Positions 46,539 through 56,484 of a DNA stretch of 64,000 bases are shown one piece after another. Every line of letters begins with the position of its first letter. Position 1 is the first letter of the stretch. The position numbers were made by a program, and so were the translations under genes. The notes under the pieces were generated by a model, which saw only the letters and a list, made by a program, of their open reading frames with translations, ran no database searches and had not been told where the DNA came from. The DNA is from Ectobius pallidus. Its lineage: Eukaryota > Arthropoda > Insecta > Blattodea > Ectobiidae. Location: contig CAXKWD010000007.1 in the NCBI GenBank assembly GCA_964059195.1, positions 152,417,269 through 152,481,268 on the forward strand, given 5' to 3'.

Positions 46539-47100
46539 TAGGACTACACGTTTTGAAACCCCTTTAATACAAAACGAAAAATCGTTTGAAAACAAAAATT
46601 TGTATTTGGGTTAGGTACCTTCTATAAGGATGTGGCACGAATATATGCGACGACTTTCTCTTATTTTTAATGCCACTTTATATGAAGAAAATTTTGTCTT
46701 TTCACAATTTCCTCGAAAACTGCTGTAACGATGTTGTTTAAATTTTGTGCTTGAGGTGCTTATATTAAGGGCTAGAACTTTTATTTGAACTTTTTTCTCG
46801 AAAAAAATTAACTGAAGGGTAGTTATAAGCCACCCACAGTTTGTAACTCAGTTTTCCCTGGTGAACAATAAAGCTTTGCATCAGGTTTGGATCAATTGAA
46901 TACGCGCTCTTTGCAGTAAGGCCTCTTATTCTATATCAGAACACGAAGTGAGAAAAGTGTATTGCCCATATTTACATTAAAGAAAGTCTTCGGGGATGCG
47001 ATACGGTAAGGACAATCTCATCATTTTTACAATCAGTTTGCACGAAGAGAACGTTATATATAATATATTATGATTTTTATTTGTGGAGAAGAAGTTGTTT

Positions 47101-47465
47101 TTCATATCAGATTTTTAGTTGGATGAAATAATCGTCAACCTTTCGTTTCGCACACACACGATTGTAAGCCTTTTGCAATATATATTGTGTGGTGGTGGTT
47201 TGTATTGATTGATAACGCCACAGTGAGCTGTCAAACTCTGTGAAACTCTTTAAAAGTCCTTTCTGACGTCGTGTGGGCACATCCAGAATGCCCGTAGGTG
47301 TTAATGAACTACAAACTCTCAGTACGCCTTCATATTATCAGCTACATAAATTCTAAAATTTTTTAAGTAAAACTTCTTTAGTGGCGGTAGAGGGTAAATC
47401 GGGAAAATCAGTCACACTAAAACCGTCACGAAATCAGTCACAATCAGTCACACTAAAACCGTCAC
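47101..47465. other. Jockey insertion target region with small tandem repeat
   Basis: At about 47404-47478 a 26-bp unit (aatcagtcacactaaaaccg + tcacga) occurs twice plus a partial third. The 3' flank of the Jockey element (51445-51482) carries a further diverged unit (aatcagtcacactcaaaacc + gaacga). So the element inserted into a pre-existing tandem repeat. A GTG-initiated frame (from 47381) reads through this region into ORF1 by chance. Confidence 0.6.
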
Positions 47466-47478
47466 GAAATCAGTCACA
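47466..47478 (+). repeat. Jockey element TSD, 5' copy
   Basis: gaaatcagtcaca, identical to 51445-51457 immediately after the poly(A). Because the target was itself a tandem repeat, alternative TSD registers one unit upstream are possible. Confidence 0.75.
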
Positions 47479-47515
47479 TATTCCTGTGCACAATCGATAT
47501 GAAGTTTTGGAACAT

Positions 47516-48547
47516 ATGGAGGAAGAAGTTCCCTCTACAACAGAAAATCACAAAGAACGCATTCCTCCAGTCTTTCTACATGGAACAAATAATTATCAAA
47601 CGCTGGTATCGGATTTAGAATCAATTCTGGTTGATGACTTCACAACTCAGCAACAAGGAATGGTAGTAAAAATCAATACTACCAGTGCAACTGATTTTCG
47701 TTCTCTTACAAAACACCTTGACCAATTCAATCAGCAATATCACACTTTTCGGTCACCTGATGCATCTAAGTTATCTGCTGTAATTAGGAATGTTCCATAT
47801 TCGCTAACGAATGAAGAGATTTATAATGAGCTTGTCAATCTCAAATACCCCGTTGTACAAGTGAACAGACTATATAAGAAGGATAAAACTCCTATGCCTC
47901 TATGCGCTGTAGAAGTAACCAATTCTGATGAGGGACAGAAGATTCTGAATCTAAACAGATTATTACATTCTGTCGTTAAAGTGGAGAAACGGCGTCCTAC
48001 AACCACAATACCTCAATGTACAAGATGTCAAAACTATGGGCACACAAAAAACTATTGTAGACGAAATCCAAGATGTGTTCGCTGCGACGGAGACCATCAT
48101 TATAAACAATGTAAGACTCCTCGCACAGTCCCTGCTAAGTGTGTGAATTGTGGAGGTGATCATCCAGCAAATTATAAAGGCTGCACCTACTACCAAAACA
48201 TGGTATCTAAAAATAAGAGACCAGGCAATCAGTCTAATAATAGGCTAACACCTCAAGGACCTTCACATCCATCTATGGGGCCTCAACACTTCCCTCCTTT
48301 AACTAGAGTTTCATCTAATAATCAGTCAAACAATGGATCTGATTCAAATAGACCTCTGTTCTCACATGTGACAAGTTCCTCAAATACGACTTCTCCCACG
48401 ACTTCCTCTGAATCTTCTTCTTTATCTTCTGCTATATTAACAATATTTAATGAATTTCGTCCTCTCATCACTCCATATATTCCCAAGATCATATCTTTTT
48501 TCACATCTTTCTTAAGTCAGTTCCTTCATAATGGCCAGCAGCCGTAG
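47516..48547 (+). CDS. Jockey-type ORF1 (gag-like RNA-binding protein)
   Basis: Nucleic-acid-binding protein that packages retrotransposon RNA. The first ATG inside the element is at 47516 (343 aa). The frame is open further upstream through IPVHNRYEVLEH and into flanking repeat-derived codons with no ATG, so the native N-terminus has probably been lost by 5' truncation. An RRM-like middle domain (about VSAVIRNVPYSLTNEEIYNE, ...YPVVQVNRLYKK, ...PLCAVEVTN) precedes three CCHC-type knuckles: CTRCQNYGHTKNYC, CVRCDGDHHYKQC and CVNCGGDHPANYKGC (48017-48180). The C-terminus is Asn/Ser/Pro-rich, then hydrophobic. The stop TAG (48545-48547) overlaps the ORF2 start by 17 bp. RNA-binding is inferred from the family. 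Confidence 0.85.
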   Translation: MEEEVPSTTENHKERIPPVFLHGTNNYQTLVSDLESILVDDFTTQQQGMVVKINTTSATDFRSLTKHLDQFNQQYHTFRSPDASKLSAVIRNVPYSLTNEEIYNELVNLKYPVVQVNRLYKKDKTPMPLCAVEVTNSDEGQKILNLNRLLHSVVKVEKRRPTTTIPQCTRCQNYGHTKNYCRRNPRCVRCDGDHHYKQCKTPRTVPAKCVNCGGDHPANYKGCTYYQNMVSKNKRPGNQSNNRLTPQGPSHPSMGPQHFPPLTRVSSNNQSNNGSDSNRPLFSHVTSSSNTTSPTTSSESSSLSSAILTIFNEFRPLITPYIPKIISFFTSFLSQFLHNGQQP

Positions 48548-51239
48548 ACCATTTTCTCAACTAAGATTACTAAATTGGAATGCCAATGGATTGCGAGAGA
48601 AAAAGTCTACATTTACTGTCTTCTTAAACAGACACGGGATTGATATTGCATGTGTCAGTGAAACACATTTACGGAATACTGATAAATTCAAGATCCCCAA
48701 TTTCAGAATATACAGACAAGACAGAAACACTCATTTTGCTTCTGGAGGTGTTGCAATTTTCATTAAAAGAAATTTAAGTCATCACTCGATTCTACTTCCA
48801 CCCATACCAGACATAGAAGCTGTATGCATACAACTTTTACAACAGAATAATAAGACAATTAAAATAATATCTGCTTATAAACAACCTTGCAAGAGATTAA
48901 GTCCATTATCAATACAAAGATTGTTTGAAGATAATACACCAACGATTCTCCTGGGAGATCTAAATTGTAAACATGAATCATGGGGTTGTCATACCACTAC
49001 ACCAAATGGGCGAAGACTTCTTCAAGCTTCAACAGATTATGGCATTCAAGTCATTGCTCCTCAGGAACCAACGTATTATTCTTTCAATCCTACAGTAAAG
49101 CCCGATATTTTAGATATCGCATTAATTAAAAATTTTACTGCTCCCTTATATATGCAACCTCTACCAGAGCTAGATTCGGATCATTGTCCTGTTATTACAA
49201 CATTTTTTTATGATTCACTGTGCCACAGTACTCCTGACAAATTGCTTACGGGTCCAGTGAATTGGAATGCATTTAAGGAAATACTAGACTCTACGCTACA
49301 AATACGTCGATCCTTAAAACATTCACAGGACATTGATGAAGCTACAGAACACATCACTTATGCAATCCAGACATCTATCAAGGCTTCACTAATTAAAAAG
49401 CATCCTTCGTCTCCTCTTTCACACCAAATGAAATTACCGAAGGATATTCTCGAACTCATAAAAAAGAAACATCAAGCACGCCATCAGTGGCAACGCTGGC
49501 GTCAACCATGGCAACGTAAACAGCTAAATTTGCTCATTAGACAAGTAAAGAATAAATTGGATGAGTATCGATATCGAAGTTATCAACAATATATATCTAA
49601 TGTGTCAACTTATGACAACTCCCTGTGGAGGGCTACTAAGCAAATCCTTTGTGAGCCTACTATTATTCCACCTTTACGAGACCATGACAAGGTGTACAAT
49701 AGTGACATAGAAAAATGCCAAGCACTTGCAGATTATTTCGAATCAACATTTGTACCAAACTTTACTTCAGATCTATTGTTCACTTCATATGTTGAAGAAA
49801 CTTCACTAGCTGAAAAATCATCAGTAGAAAAGCCCATTAATTTTGTTACAATCAATGAAATTAACAACATTATTAAAAGATTACCAAATAAGAAAGCTCC
49901 AGGATATGATAAAATTCCAAACACAGTGCTAAAGCAGCTAACTAGGAAATCCCTGGCATATATCGCTTCTCTATTCAATGCAGTTCTTCGCACTGGCTAC
50001 TTTCCTGCGGCATGGAAACATGCTGAAATTGTGGCCATTCATAAACCAAAGAAATCAATATCTTCTCCAAGCAGCTACAGGCCAATAAGTCTCCTATCGA
50101 CCTTGTCGAAATTATTGGAAAAAATTATTCTTAACCGCATCCAGAAATATACATCTGATGCTTCTATTATTCCTCCACACCAGTTTGGATTTAAAAGACA
50201 TCACTCCACCAATCATCAATTGCTGCGACTAACAGAACACATATATCACGGTTTCGAACAGCATGAACATACTGTAGCAGCGTTCTTAGATGTCACACAA
50301 GCATTCGATAGAGTATGGCCTGAAGGTTTACTTTATAAGTTACGCGAAGTTGGTCTTCCAATGTACTTACAAGACCTAATAGCCAGTTTTTTGAAGAACA
50401 GAACTTTTTCCGTCTGCATTGGAAACCATAAATCTACAAAGCGGCCAATTCTTGCTGGAGTTCCACAAGGAAGCATTTTGTCTCCTACTCTTTTCAGTAT
50501 TTATACTGCCGATATACCAGATTTGCCTTCTGTGCATACAGCTCTATTTGCAGATGACACAGTGATATATACTTCTCATCATAATATAATTACAGCTACT
50601 ACACAATTACAGTCTTCATTAGATCTATTCTTACACTGGTTATCAAAATGGCGCATTCAGTTAAACCCCCAGAAAAGTCAACTGAAAATATTTACACTGA
50701 GAAGGCCTGAAGTTCCCCCTGATATCAAGATGTATGATTCATCAGTAACCTGGCTTTCTTCAGACAAATCTGTTAAGTACCTGGGACTACATTTAGATCG
50801 ACGACTGACTTGGCACACCCATATAAACACAAAACTAAATGAAGCTTATGCCCGACTGATGAAGTTATACCCAATTATGAACAGGAAATCGTCTCTCAGA
50901 ATGGATTATACTCTTTTGCTTTATAAAAGCATACTCCGGCCTCTGCTGCTATATGCATGTCCTATATGGTGTAGTGCATCAAAAACAAAAATTCAGCGTC
51001 TCCAAATATTCCAGAACAAGGTTCTAAGAATGTCAGTGAACTCTCCTTGGTTTATTCGAAACAACCAATTACACAGTGAACTCGGTGTACAGTATATTCA
51101 TGAACACATCTCTAATTTGACTAAACATTTTCTTAAAAATCTAGAACATGTTTCAGGGGCACAGTATTATGGCCTCGGACAAAAGTCCCACAATGCACGG
51201 CGACTTAAACCTCGTTTGCCTCAAGATATAGTTCTTTGA
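48531..51239 (+). CDS. Jockey-type ORF2: APE endonuclease + reverse transcriptase
   Basis: 902 aa, about the length of Drosophila Jockey ORF2. It nicks target DNA and copies element RNA at the nick. Endonuclease, residues about 10-225: LRLLNWNANGL (N17/N19), SETH with catalytic E44, GDLNCKHESWG (D143, N145) and LDSDHCPV (D217, H218). Reverse transcriptase, about 450-700: NKKAPGYDKIP (454-463), SYRPISLLSTLSKLLEK, HQFGFKRHHST, FLDVTQAFDRVW (motif A D587), GVPQGSILSP and FADDT (motif C D675, D676). C-terminal region: KYLGLHLDRRLTW and LRPLLLYACPIW, typical of the clade. All catalytic residues are present; no RNase H domain follows. The ATG at 48531 overlaps the end of ORF1 (tATGGCCAGCAGCCGTAG), consistent with termination-reinitiation. 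No frameshift or stop. Confidence 0.95.
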   Translation: MASSRRPFSQLRLLNWNANGLREKKSTFTVFLNRHGIDIACVSETHLRNTDKFKIPNFRIYRQDRNTHFASGGVAIFIKRNLSHHSILLPPIPDIEAVCIQLLQQNNKTIKIISAYKQPCKRLSPLSIQRLFEDNTPTILLGDLNCKHESWGCHTTTPNGRRLLQASTDYGIQVIAPQEPTYYSFNPTVKPDILDIALIKNFTAPLYMQPLPELDSDHCPVITTFFYDSLCHSTPDKLLTGPVNWNAFKEILDSTLQIRRSLKHSQDIDEATEHITYAIQTSIKASLIKKHPSSPLSHQMKLPKDILELIKKKHQARHQWQRWRQPWQRKQLNLLIRQVKNKLDEYRYRSYQQYISNVSTYDNSLWRATKQILCEPTIIPPLRDHDKVYNSDIEKCQALADYFESTFVPNFTSDLLFTSYVEETSLAEKSSVEKPINFVTINEINNIIKRLPNKKAPGYDKIPNTVLKQLTRKSLAYIASLFNAVLRTGYFPAAWKHAEIVAIHKPKKSISSPSSYRPISLLSTLSKLLEKIILNRIQKYTSDASIIPPHQFGFKRHHSTNHQLLRLTEHIYHGFEQHEHTVAAFLDVTQAFDRVWPEGLLYKLREVGLPMYLQDLIASFLKNRTFSVCIGNHKSTKRPILAGVPQGSILSPTLFSIYTADIPDLPSVHTALFADDTVIYTSHHNIITATTQLQSSLDLFLHWLSKWRIQLNPQKSQLKIFTLRRPEVPPDIKMYDSSVTWLSSDKSVKYLGLHLDRRLTWHTHINTKLNEAYARLMKLYPIMNRKSSLRMDYTLLLYKSILRPLLLYACPIWCSASKTKIQRLQIFQNKVLRMSVNSPWFIRNNQLHSELGVQYIHEHISNLTKHFLKNLEHVSGAQYYGLGQKSHNARRLKPRLPQDIVL

Positions 51240-51457
51240 TTAAGTTCAAGCCTGTGACCATAATTAGCCTATGTCAGATAACTTTAAAGCGTAATTTTGA
51301 GTGAGGGGTCAAACATTGACTCACCTCTATAGCGAGAATACTAATAGGCCTACTGTTACAAATCTCCAATGGTTATCACCAATCTGACATAGCAATGTAA
51401 TGCTGAACGATTGAAATTAAATTTAAAAAAAAAAAAAAAAAAAAGAAATCAGTCACA
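51240..51457 (+). other. Jockey 3' UTR, poly(A) tail and 3' TSD
   Basis: 185 bp of 3' UTR, then 20 A (51425-51444), then the 13-bp TSD gaaatcagtcaca (51445-51457). No AATAAA of standard form just before the tail (aaattaaattt precedes it). Confidence 0.85.
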
Positions 51458-51645
51458 CTCAAAACCGAACGAAATTACTTACTGTCTTGTTTCGGTGCGG
51501 ACTGCACAGAAAACAATCAACTCAATGATTAGGAGTAATCAGAGGAAATTTTTCAGACCTTACTTCCTCAATGGCAATAGACAATTCCTAAGCAATCTAA
51601 AGGTATATTATCTATTTTATGGAACCCGGAGGTTCATTACCGCGC

Positions 51646-51965
51646 AAATCCAAAATTAAAAATCCAAAATTAAAAAATACAAATTTCCAAAATTTAAAAA
51701 ACAAAATTAAAAATTATAACATCCAAAAATCCAAAATTTAATAAATAATAAAATCAAAAAATTAAAAATTAAAAATAAAAAAATAAACAATTCAAAGATC
51801 GAAAATTTAAAAAATCCAAAATTAAAAATTCAAAGATCCAAAATTAAAAAGTCCAAAATCCAAAATTTAAAAAAGTCCAAAAACCCAATATTAAAAAGTC
51901 CAATAATGCAAAATTGAAAAAATCCAAAATTCAAAAATTGAAAAAATAAAAAAAATAAAAAAATA
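51646..51965. repeat. Low-complexity tandem array ('ccaaaattaaaaat')
   Basis: About 320 bp of irregular 8-14-bp units of the type tccaaaattaaaaa. The strongly Phe/Leu/Ile-rich minus-strand frame across it is an artefact of this composition. Confidence 0.85.
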
Positions 51966-52195
51966 AAATAAAGTTTTACTTCTGTCGCGTGGCGTTCCAC
52001 GCACTCTCTCTTTTTTTTTTCTTTTTTGGCTAAATGTGAACCGCTGCATTTGGGTATCACACTGAGGTGTAAGATGTTGATAAATTATGCTGAAATAGAA
52101 ATGTGTAGAGGACCACTGTTGGAATTTATTCTTGAGGTGAATGTCTTGTTATGAGTAAAATTAAGAAATCTAAAAATCCAGAAATCTAAAAATTA

Positions 52196-52378
52196 AGGTG
52201 TATTATATGGATGTGAGGCATGGCCGCTTACTGATCGGGAAGAACATACTCTAAGAGTGCTCGAAAACAGGGTGTTCAGGAAAATATTTGGGCCAAAGAG
52301 GGATGAAAATGGGGATTGGAGAAAATTGCATAACGACGAGCTTCATGACCTATACGCTTCACCAGATGTAGTAAGTAC
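52196..52378 (+). pseudogene. LINE reverse-transcriptase C-terminal fragment
   Basis: Reads VLYGCEAWPLTDREEHTLRV, LENRVFRKIFGPKRDENGDW, RKLHNDELHDLYASPDVV and then leaves the family. 'YGcE.W.LT..E...LrvfEnrvlRkIFGPkRde..g.WrklhNeELh.LY.sP.iv' is a very common LINE tail in insect genomes; it normally continues '...r.rRmrWaGHv.RM'. Here it stops at GATGTAGTAAGTACTG, which by chance resembles a splice donor. Truncated on both sides. Confidence 0.85.
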
Positions 52379-52635
52379 TGCGTTTTTTAAAGTTATCCTT
52401 CTAAATTATAGTTTTCTAGCCCGAGTCTCTTTAACAAGAGCTAGGCCGGAAGGAAGTCATATCTGCGAACTTGAGTCACTTTTGTTGTGTCTTTGATGTG
52501 ATAAGTGTGTGTTATCTGTGCCTTTCCTGTCGAGCCTCCAGGGGTGTGTAACCTTTTGGTAAGTCAGAAGGCTGGATTATCACTTCTATGTAGGTGTGAT
52601 TTACATTTAATAGATCATCCAGAGTGAAAGTTGAA

Positions 52636-52752
52636 GCTTTGTTCTAATCAATTTTATTAAAAATTAAATTTTATTGAAATCAGGATTTTTTTAAAAATTA
52701 AATTTTATTGAAATCAGAATTTTTTTAAAAATTAAATTTTATTGAATCAGAA
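52636..52752. repeat. About 41-bp tandem repeat, 3 units
   Basis: Units 'taaaaattaaattttattga' + 'aatcaggattttttt' repeated three times with small changes (starts about 52656, 52697, 52739 region). Confidence 0.8.
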
Positions 52753-53459
52753 TTATGTTAAACATACATACGTACAAAATTATCGTGCATTACAAAACCA
52801 TAAGCCCCCAGATGAGCAAAGTTCGTGTTTAGAGGATGCAATTACCACATTAAATAATAGAGAAACATGGAAATTTACAAATATACACATTATTATATAA
52901 GATAATAACTTCCCTTTCCTCAGTAAGTGTTTGAAAATTTAATAATAGACTGAAGATGGTTTAAATACATCTCTGCTGTAAGTCAGCATAATAGCCTGTC
53001 AACACAACTTAGTCTACAAGAGTAGAAGTGAACATAAAGTTGGCATCAAAAGCAATGAACTATATATAAGTAGACTAAGTGATAGACCCAATAGGCCTAC
53101 ATAACGCTTTTATACATTACCGACTGGTAATACAGATATTACCTATAAAAAGACTGACAATGGCACATATACACTTTGAACACACTGTTTGTTTTACTAA
53201 CTTATTGTTTTTAATATTTATACGTAAGGAATAGGGCAAAAAACATTTTAGTAGATATATTTTATTGGAAAATTTTAAAAACAAAAACGCAAAAAATAAA
53301 ATTAGGCCTAATTCAATTAGATTTACTTATAATATAAGAAAAAATTTAAACTACAAGAATAAACTGGTGTTAAAGGGAAACCATCAAAGATTATTAATTA
53401 AATGAGGGTATAAGGTGGAACGAAATTATATTATACACGTTATATTTAGAAATAAAATC
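52753..53459. other. Intronic sequence, no gene seen
   Basis: AT-rich, no repeat match within the window and no coding segment recognised. Confidence 0.4.
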
Positions 53460-54346
53460 AGGTAAACTGATGTAAAAAAGTGCCAGTATGTTTTTGTTTA
53501 ATCAGTTATGACTGCAATTATGATATGCAGAATGTTTTTTTTTTAAATTGATTTCCAATTTAAACTCCAGGTTTATTCATTAAGCAGGGCTTACGGAAGA
53601 AGAAAGGTCTACCATCTCGGCCACCTGGTTCATTTTAACGGTCTAGTTGGATAAGCGCATGTAAAACAATAGTGTATTTCGTCATAGCTACCTGTATTTT
53701 AATTTCCATGGCCTTATAAGATCACAGTAAAACAATAGGCTATGTTGTCAAGATAACTGATTTTCATTTTTTTTATAAATTCTTTCGAATACGTATATTG
53801 CCATAAAATAGGCACTAAATTGAGCATTACTCCGAAACAGATCAACCGGTTTTATCCATTATGAATAGACGTCTTCCCATGGACATTGTAAATGTGTATA
53901 CCAAGTTTCATAAAAATCCGGTAAAGCGTATTTGAGTTACCGCGTCTTTAAAATATACACTAAATTGGGGTTTACTCCGGTACCGGTCAACAGATTAGGT
54001 TCAAATTCAATAGGGCACTTCTCATGGACGTCATAAATGGGTATACCAAGTTTCATGAAAATCCGTTACAGCGTATTTGAGTGATGGCGCCTTTCTATGA
54101 GAAAGGCGCCATAATCTATTAAAATAGGCACTAAATTGGGCATTACTCCGGTACCGGTGAACCGATTTGGTTCAATATCAATAGGGTTCTTCCCATCGAC
54201 ATTATGAATGTTTATACCAAGTTTCATGAAAATCCGAAAAAAGCGTACTTGAGTTATGGCCCTTACAGACACACGGATAGACAGACGGACAGACATTTTT
54301 TCGTCCCCCACACAATCTCATAAAGTACCATACTGGCACTTAATAA
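53460..54346 (-). repeat. R1-family repeat with internal triplication
   Basis: Minus-strand copy from caggtaaactgatgtaaaaa to tactggcacttaataa. The central block ('taggcactaaattg', 'cattactccg', 'ataccaagtttcat', 'gtatttgagtta') occurs three times (about 53805-53943, 53945-54080, 54118-54260). A SINE-like piece (ctaccatctcggccacctgg, 53609-53628) sits at the site where copy 55798-56945 carries a SINE. A perfect hairpin (atggcgcctttct / agaaaggcgccat) lies at 54085-54113. Confidence 0.8.
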
Positions 54347-54779
54347 AAGTAGGTGGAAGAAAATTTAGATGAAACAAATTACAATTACAAGATTTGATTA
54401 TTAATATTAACTTTTATTTTTATTTTTATCGTAAATTGGTTGATACTACATGTTATGAAATCAGGATGCTCAGGAATAACAGTACGTTTAGGCTATGTAG
54501 TTGCCCAGTAGTAAGTAGTCCTGCATTCAGTAGAAACACGTCTTTCTTCTTGAATTTTGACAATGTTTGTAGAAAATAGATTTTGGTCTGTTTTTATGGT
54601 AATAACTAATAAGTCAGAAACGCAAACTTATAAAGCTGTTCGATTTTCATAGTCTTTAATTCAGAGTAAGTTTACTGTTTATTAGATTTTAGGGTAGTCG
54701 GTAGGCTTTTTGAAACAAATTTTTACTATTAGTTTTTTAAGTAAAATTAGTTTTAGACAAATGGTCTTAGATCTTCTTC

Positions 54780-55103
54780 TTCTGCTACAAGGTTAGGCTA
54801 TGAAGCCTGTTCCGTCGCAAAGATATCTTCCCATCTTGTCATAGGACGTCCTCATGATCGTCGTCCTTCAGGTCTGTATTTGAAAGCTTGTTTGGTAGTT
54901 CTATTTTCCTCCATTCTTTTTATATGTTGTAGCCATTGCCATTTCCTGTGTAAAATTTGTTCTTCTAATTTGTAAATGTTTAGCTCTTGTCTAATTTGAG
55001 CATTAGGGATGTGATCCATTAATGTGTAGCCAGCTGTGCGTCTGAGAAATTGCATTTCTGCTGTTTCTGGTCTTAGATATGCTACCCAAACCAAGAATTC
55101 CAT
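54780..55103 (-). pseudogene. LINE reverse-transcriptase C-terminal fragment
   Basis: Minus strand: MEFLVWVAYLRPETAEMQFL, RRTAGYTLMDHIPNAQIRQE, LNIYKLEEQILHRKWQWLQH, IKRMEENRTTKQAFKYRPEG and RRS, a TGA, then GRPMTRWEDIFATEQAS and a stop. 'AEM.FLRrtAGytl.Dh..N..Ir..L.i..l...i...r..W..H..RM...R' followed by 'GRP..RW.d' is a widespread LINE ORF2 tail. One nonsense codon between RRS and GRP; no RT core. Dead copy. Confidence 0.85.
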
Positions 55104-55670
55104 ATTGGATTATCGACTCTATCAGAGCTGCTCTATTGTCCGTAATGTAGAATTCGGAAGACAATTTAGGAAGGATGACAAATTTTAAAATAATTAATTA
55201 GTAACTTAATAAATGAAAATATTAAGTTCCCGGGAAAAAGAGCTCAGACACGAGAAAATTACGATATTTGGGAACGAACTGAAAATACAAACAGGGAATA
55301 GTAGCCTAAAACTATTTCTAAAGAAATTCATATTTGTTATATTGTCTAGCGGGTCTGAGTAAAGCTTAGACAACTGAATGCGTACTCCCAAAATACGACC
55401 AAAATATAAAGGATAAGGAAAGTTGTGTGAACACTTCACAACAGATTTTTATTATGGCACCCAATTTGTTTTATCAACACTGTAGATGCATTGTAGTATA
55501 ATCAAGTTAAAACTATGTCCTAAATGTCTAACGATGTTTCATGACCAGAGGATATTGTGTGTTTTATGACTTGGGTATTTATAAGTTTCTATTTTTGAAG
55601 AGAGCGCTTTGCTATTTTAATATTTGCAAACAAGTTTCTTGGAACACGAATCAGCTGTAGTTGACGTTCT
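55104..55670. other. Sequence preceding the second host exon
   Basis: No repeat recognised in 55200-55670. This may be genuine host intron sequence. Confidence 0.4.
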
Positions 55671-55688
55671 GTTTCTTTTGTGTTACAG

Positions 55689-55737
55689 CTTCCAGTGGCG
55701 GACCCCTTCCTGGAGAAGGTCAGCATATCAGACCTCG
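55689..55737 (+). CDS. Internal 49-nt exon of the unidentified host gene
   Basis: Preceded by a strong polypyrimidine tract and tgttacag, and followed by GTAAGT (55738-55743). It reads LPVADPFLEKVSISDL plus one nucleotide of the next codon in the frame that continues from exon 1 (both phase 0 at the junction). GC content and lack of repeat similarity contrast with the surroundings. The short length fits a constitutive small exon or an alternative micro-exon. The product is not recognised. The exon leaves in phase 1, so the next exon must begin in phase 1; no partner was found downstream in the window. Confidence 0.65.
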
Positions 55738-56013
55738 GTAAGTGCAAGTTGACCCTTCCTTACGTTATGTACTTTAACAACGACAGCTTGGTTCTTTGTC
55801 ATTATGAGACACAGGTAAATGTTTCTCCGTCCATCTGTCTGTACGCGCGATAACTCAAATACGCTTATCGGTTTTTCATAAAACTTAGTATACGCATTTA
55901 TAACATCCCGGGGAAGAAGCCTATTGATATTGGACCAAATCGGAGTAAAGCCCAATTTAGTGCCTATTTTATAGTAATATATTAAAAAGAACTTAATCAG
56001 TTATCATGATAAC

Positions 56014-56484
56014 TAGGGGGCGGATTTCTATGACATGTCATATTTTCCCCCTTTGCATTATTTCAGGTTTCCGACTAATTTAAACCCGATTCGAAGCATC
56101 GTGGTGAAAATGGAACGGTTTTTATTGTGCATATAACTGCATATTTCGGAAATTTTCAACTATTGTAGCATATTTAATATGAATATGCATATTTAGGTCA
56201 TATTTTTGGCATATTTGTGTGCATATTAAAGAAATTTCGAAGTTTTATATCATATTTTGTAAATCTTGCATTATAATGATACTTTTCGAGAATTTACAGA
56301 TATTTAAAATAATTAACATTATATTTTAATAAAATGAATTGTAATGAAACTTTAAAAAAATATACACAATGTGTAAGTGGTAAAGTCATATTTTAAATTT
56401 TTTAATTGGTCATACTTTAATGTTTTTTAGGTCATAAATGCATGCATATATCCTATTTTTTTGTTCATAGAAATCCGCCCCCTA
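56014..56484 (+). mobile_element. hAT-type MITE, 471 bp, copy 2, exact 8-bp TSD
   Basis: Perfect atgataac on both sides (56006-56013 and 56485-56492). TIR tagggggcggatttctatga and its inverse. Same length as the copy at 40099-40569, opposite orientation, high similarity. Inserted in an R1 repeat whose empty-site sequence is visible in other copies. Confidence 0.9.

Larger units (their letters stand above)
45780..47100 (+). repeat. R2-family repeat interrupted by mariner
   Basis: Left part 45780-45852 ('ggaagtgttgtgttcgacgc', 'aaattcgaaactgagttaac') and right part 46541-47100 ('ggactacacgttttgaaacc ... ttgtatttgggttaggtacc'). Removing the mariner restores the order seen at 5649-6180. Confidence 0.65.
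47479..51444 (+). mobile_element. Jockey-clade non-LTR retrotransposon, nearly complete
   Basis: About 3.97 kb: ORF1 (gag-like, three zinc knuckles), overlapping ORF2 (APE endonuclease + reverse transcriptase), 185-bp 3' UTR and a 20-A tail (51425-51444), bounded by 13-bp TSDs. Both frames are open. The 5' end falls just inside or just before the ORF1 start, so the 5' UTR with its internal promoter appears to be missing (5' truncation). The intact ORF2 indicates recent insertion. It lies in intron 1 in the sense orientation. Confidence 0.85.
9145..55688 (+). other. Intron 1 of the host gene (about 46.5 kb)
   Basis: Bounded by GTATGT (9145-9150) and a polypyrimidine tract ending tttcttttgtgttacag (55672-55688). 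Both flanking exons are phase 0 at the junction. Most of the interior consists of the mobile elements listed separately. No additional host exon was recognised, but short exons could be missed by eye, so this may be several introns. Confidence 0.5.

Noticed and set aside
51830..52060. 76-codon Phe/Leu-rich minus-strand frame
   Set aside because: Generated by the ccaaaattaaaa low-complexity array.
52257..52496. 79-codon frame with a downstream GTAAGT, looking like an exon
   Set aside because: Its N-terminal half is a LINE ORF2 tail (FGPKRDENGDWRKLHNDELH); the GTAAGT is coincidental at the truncation point.
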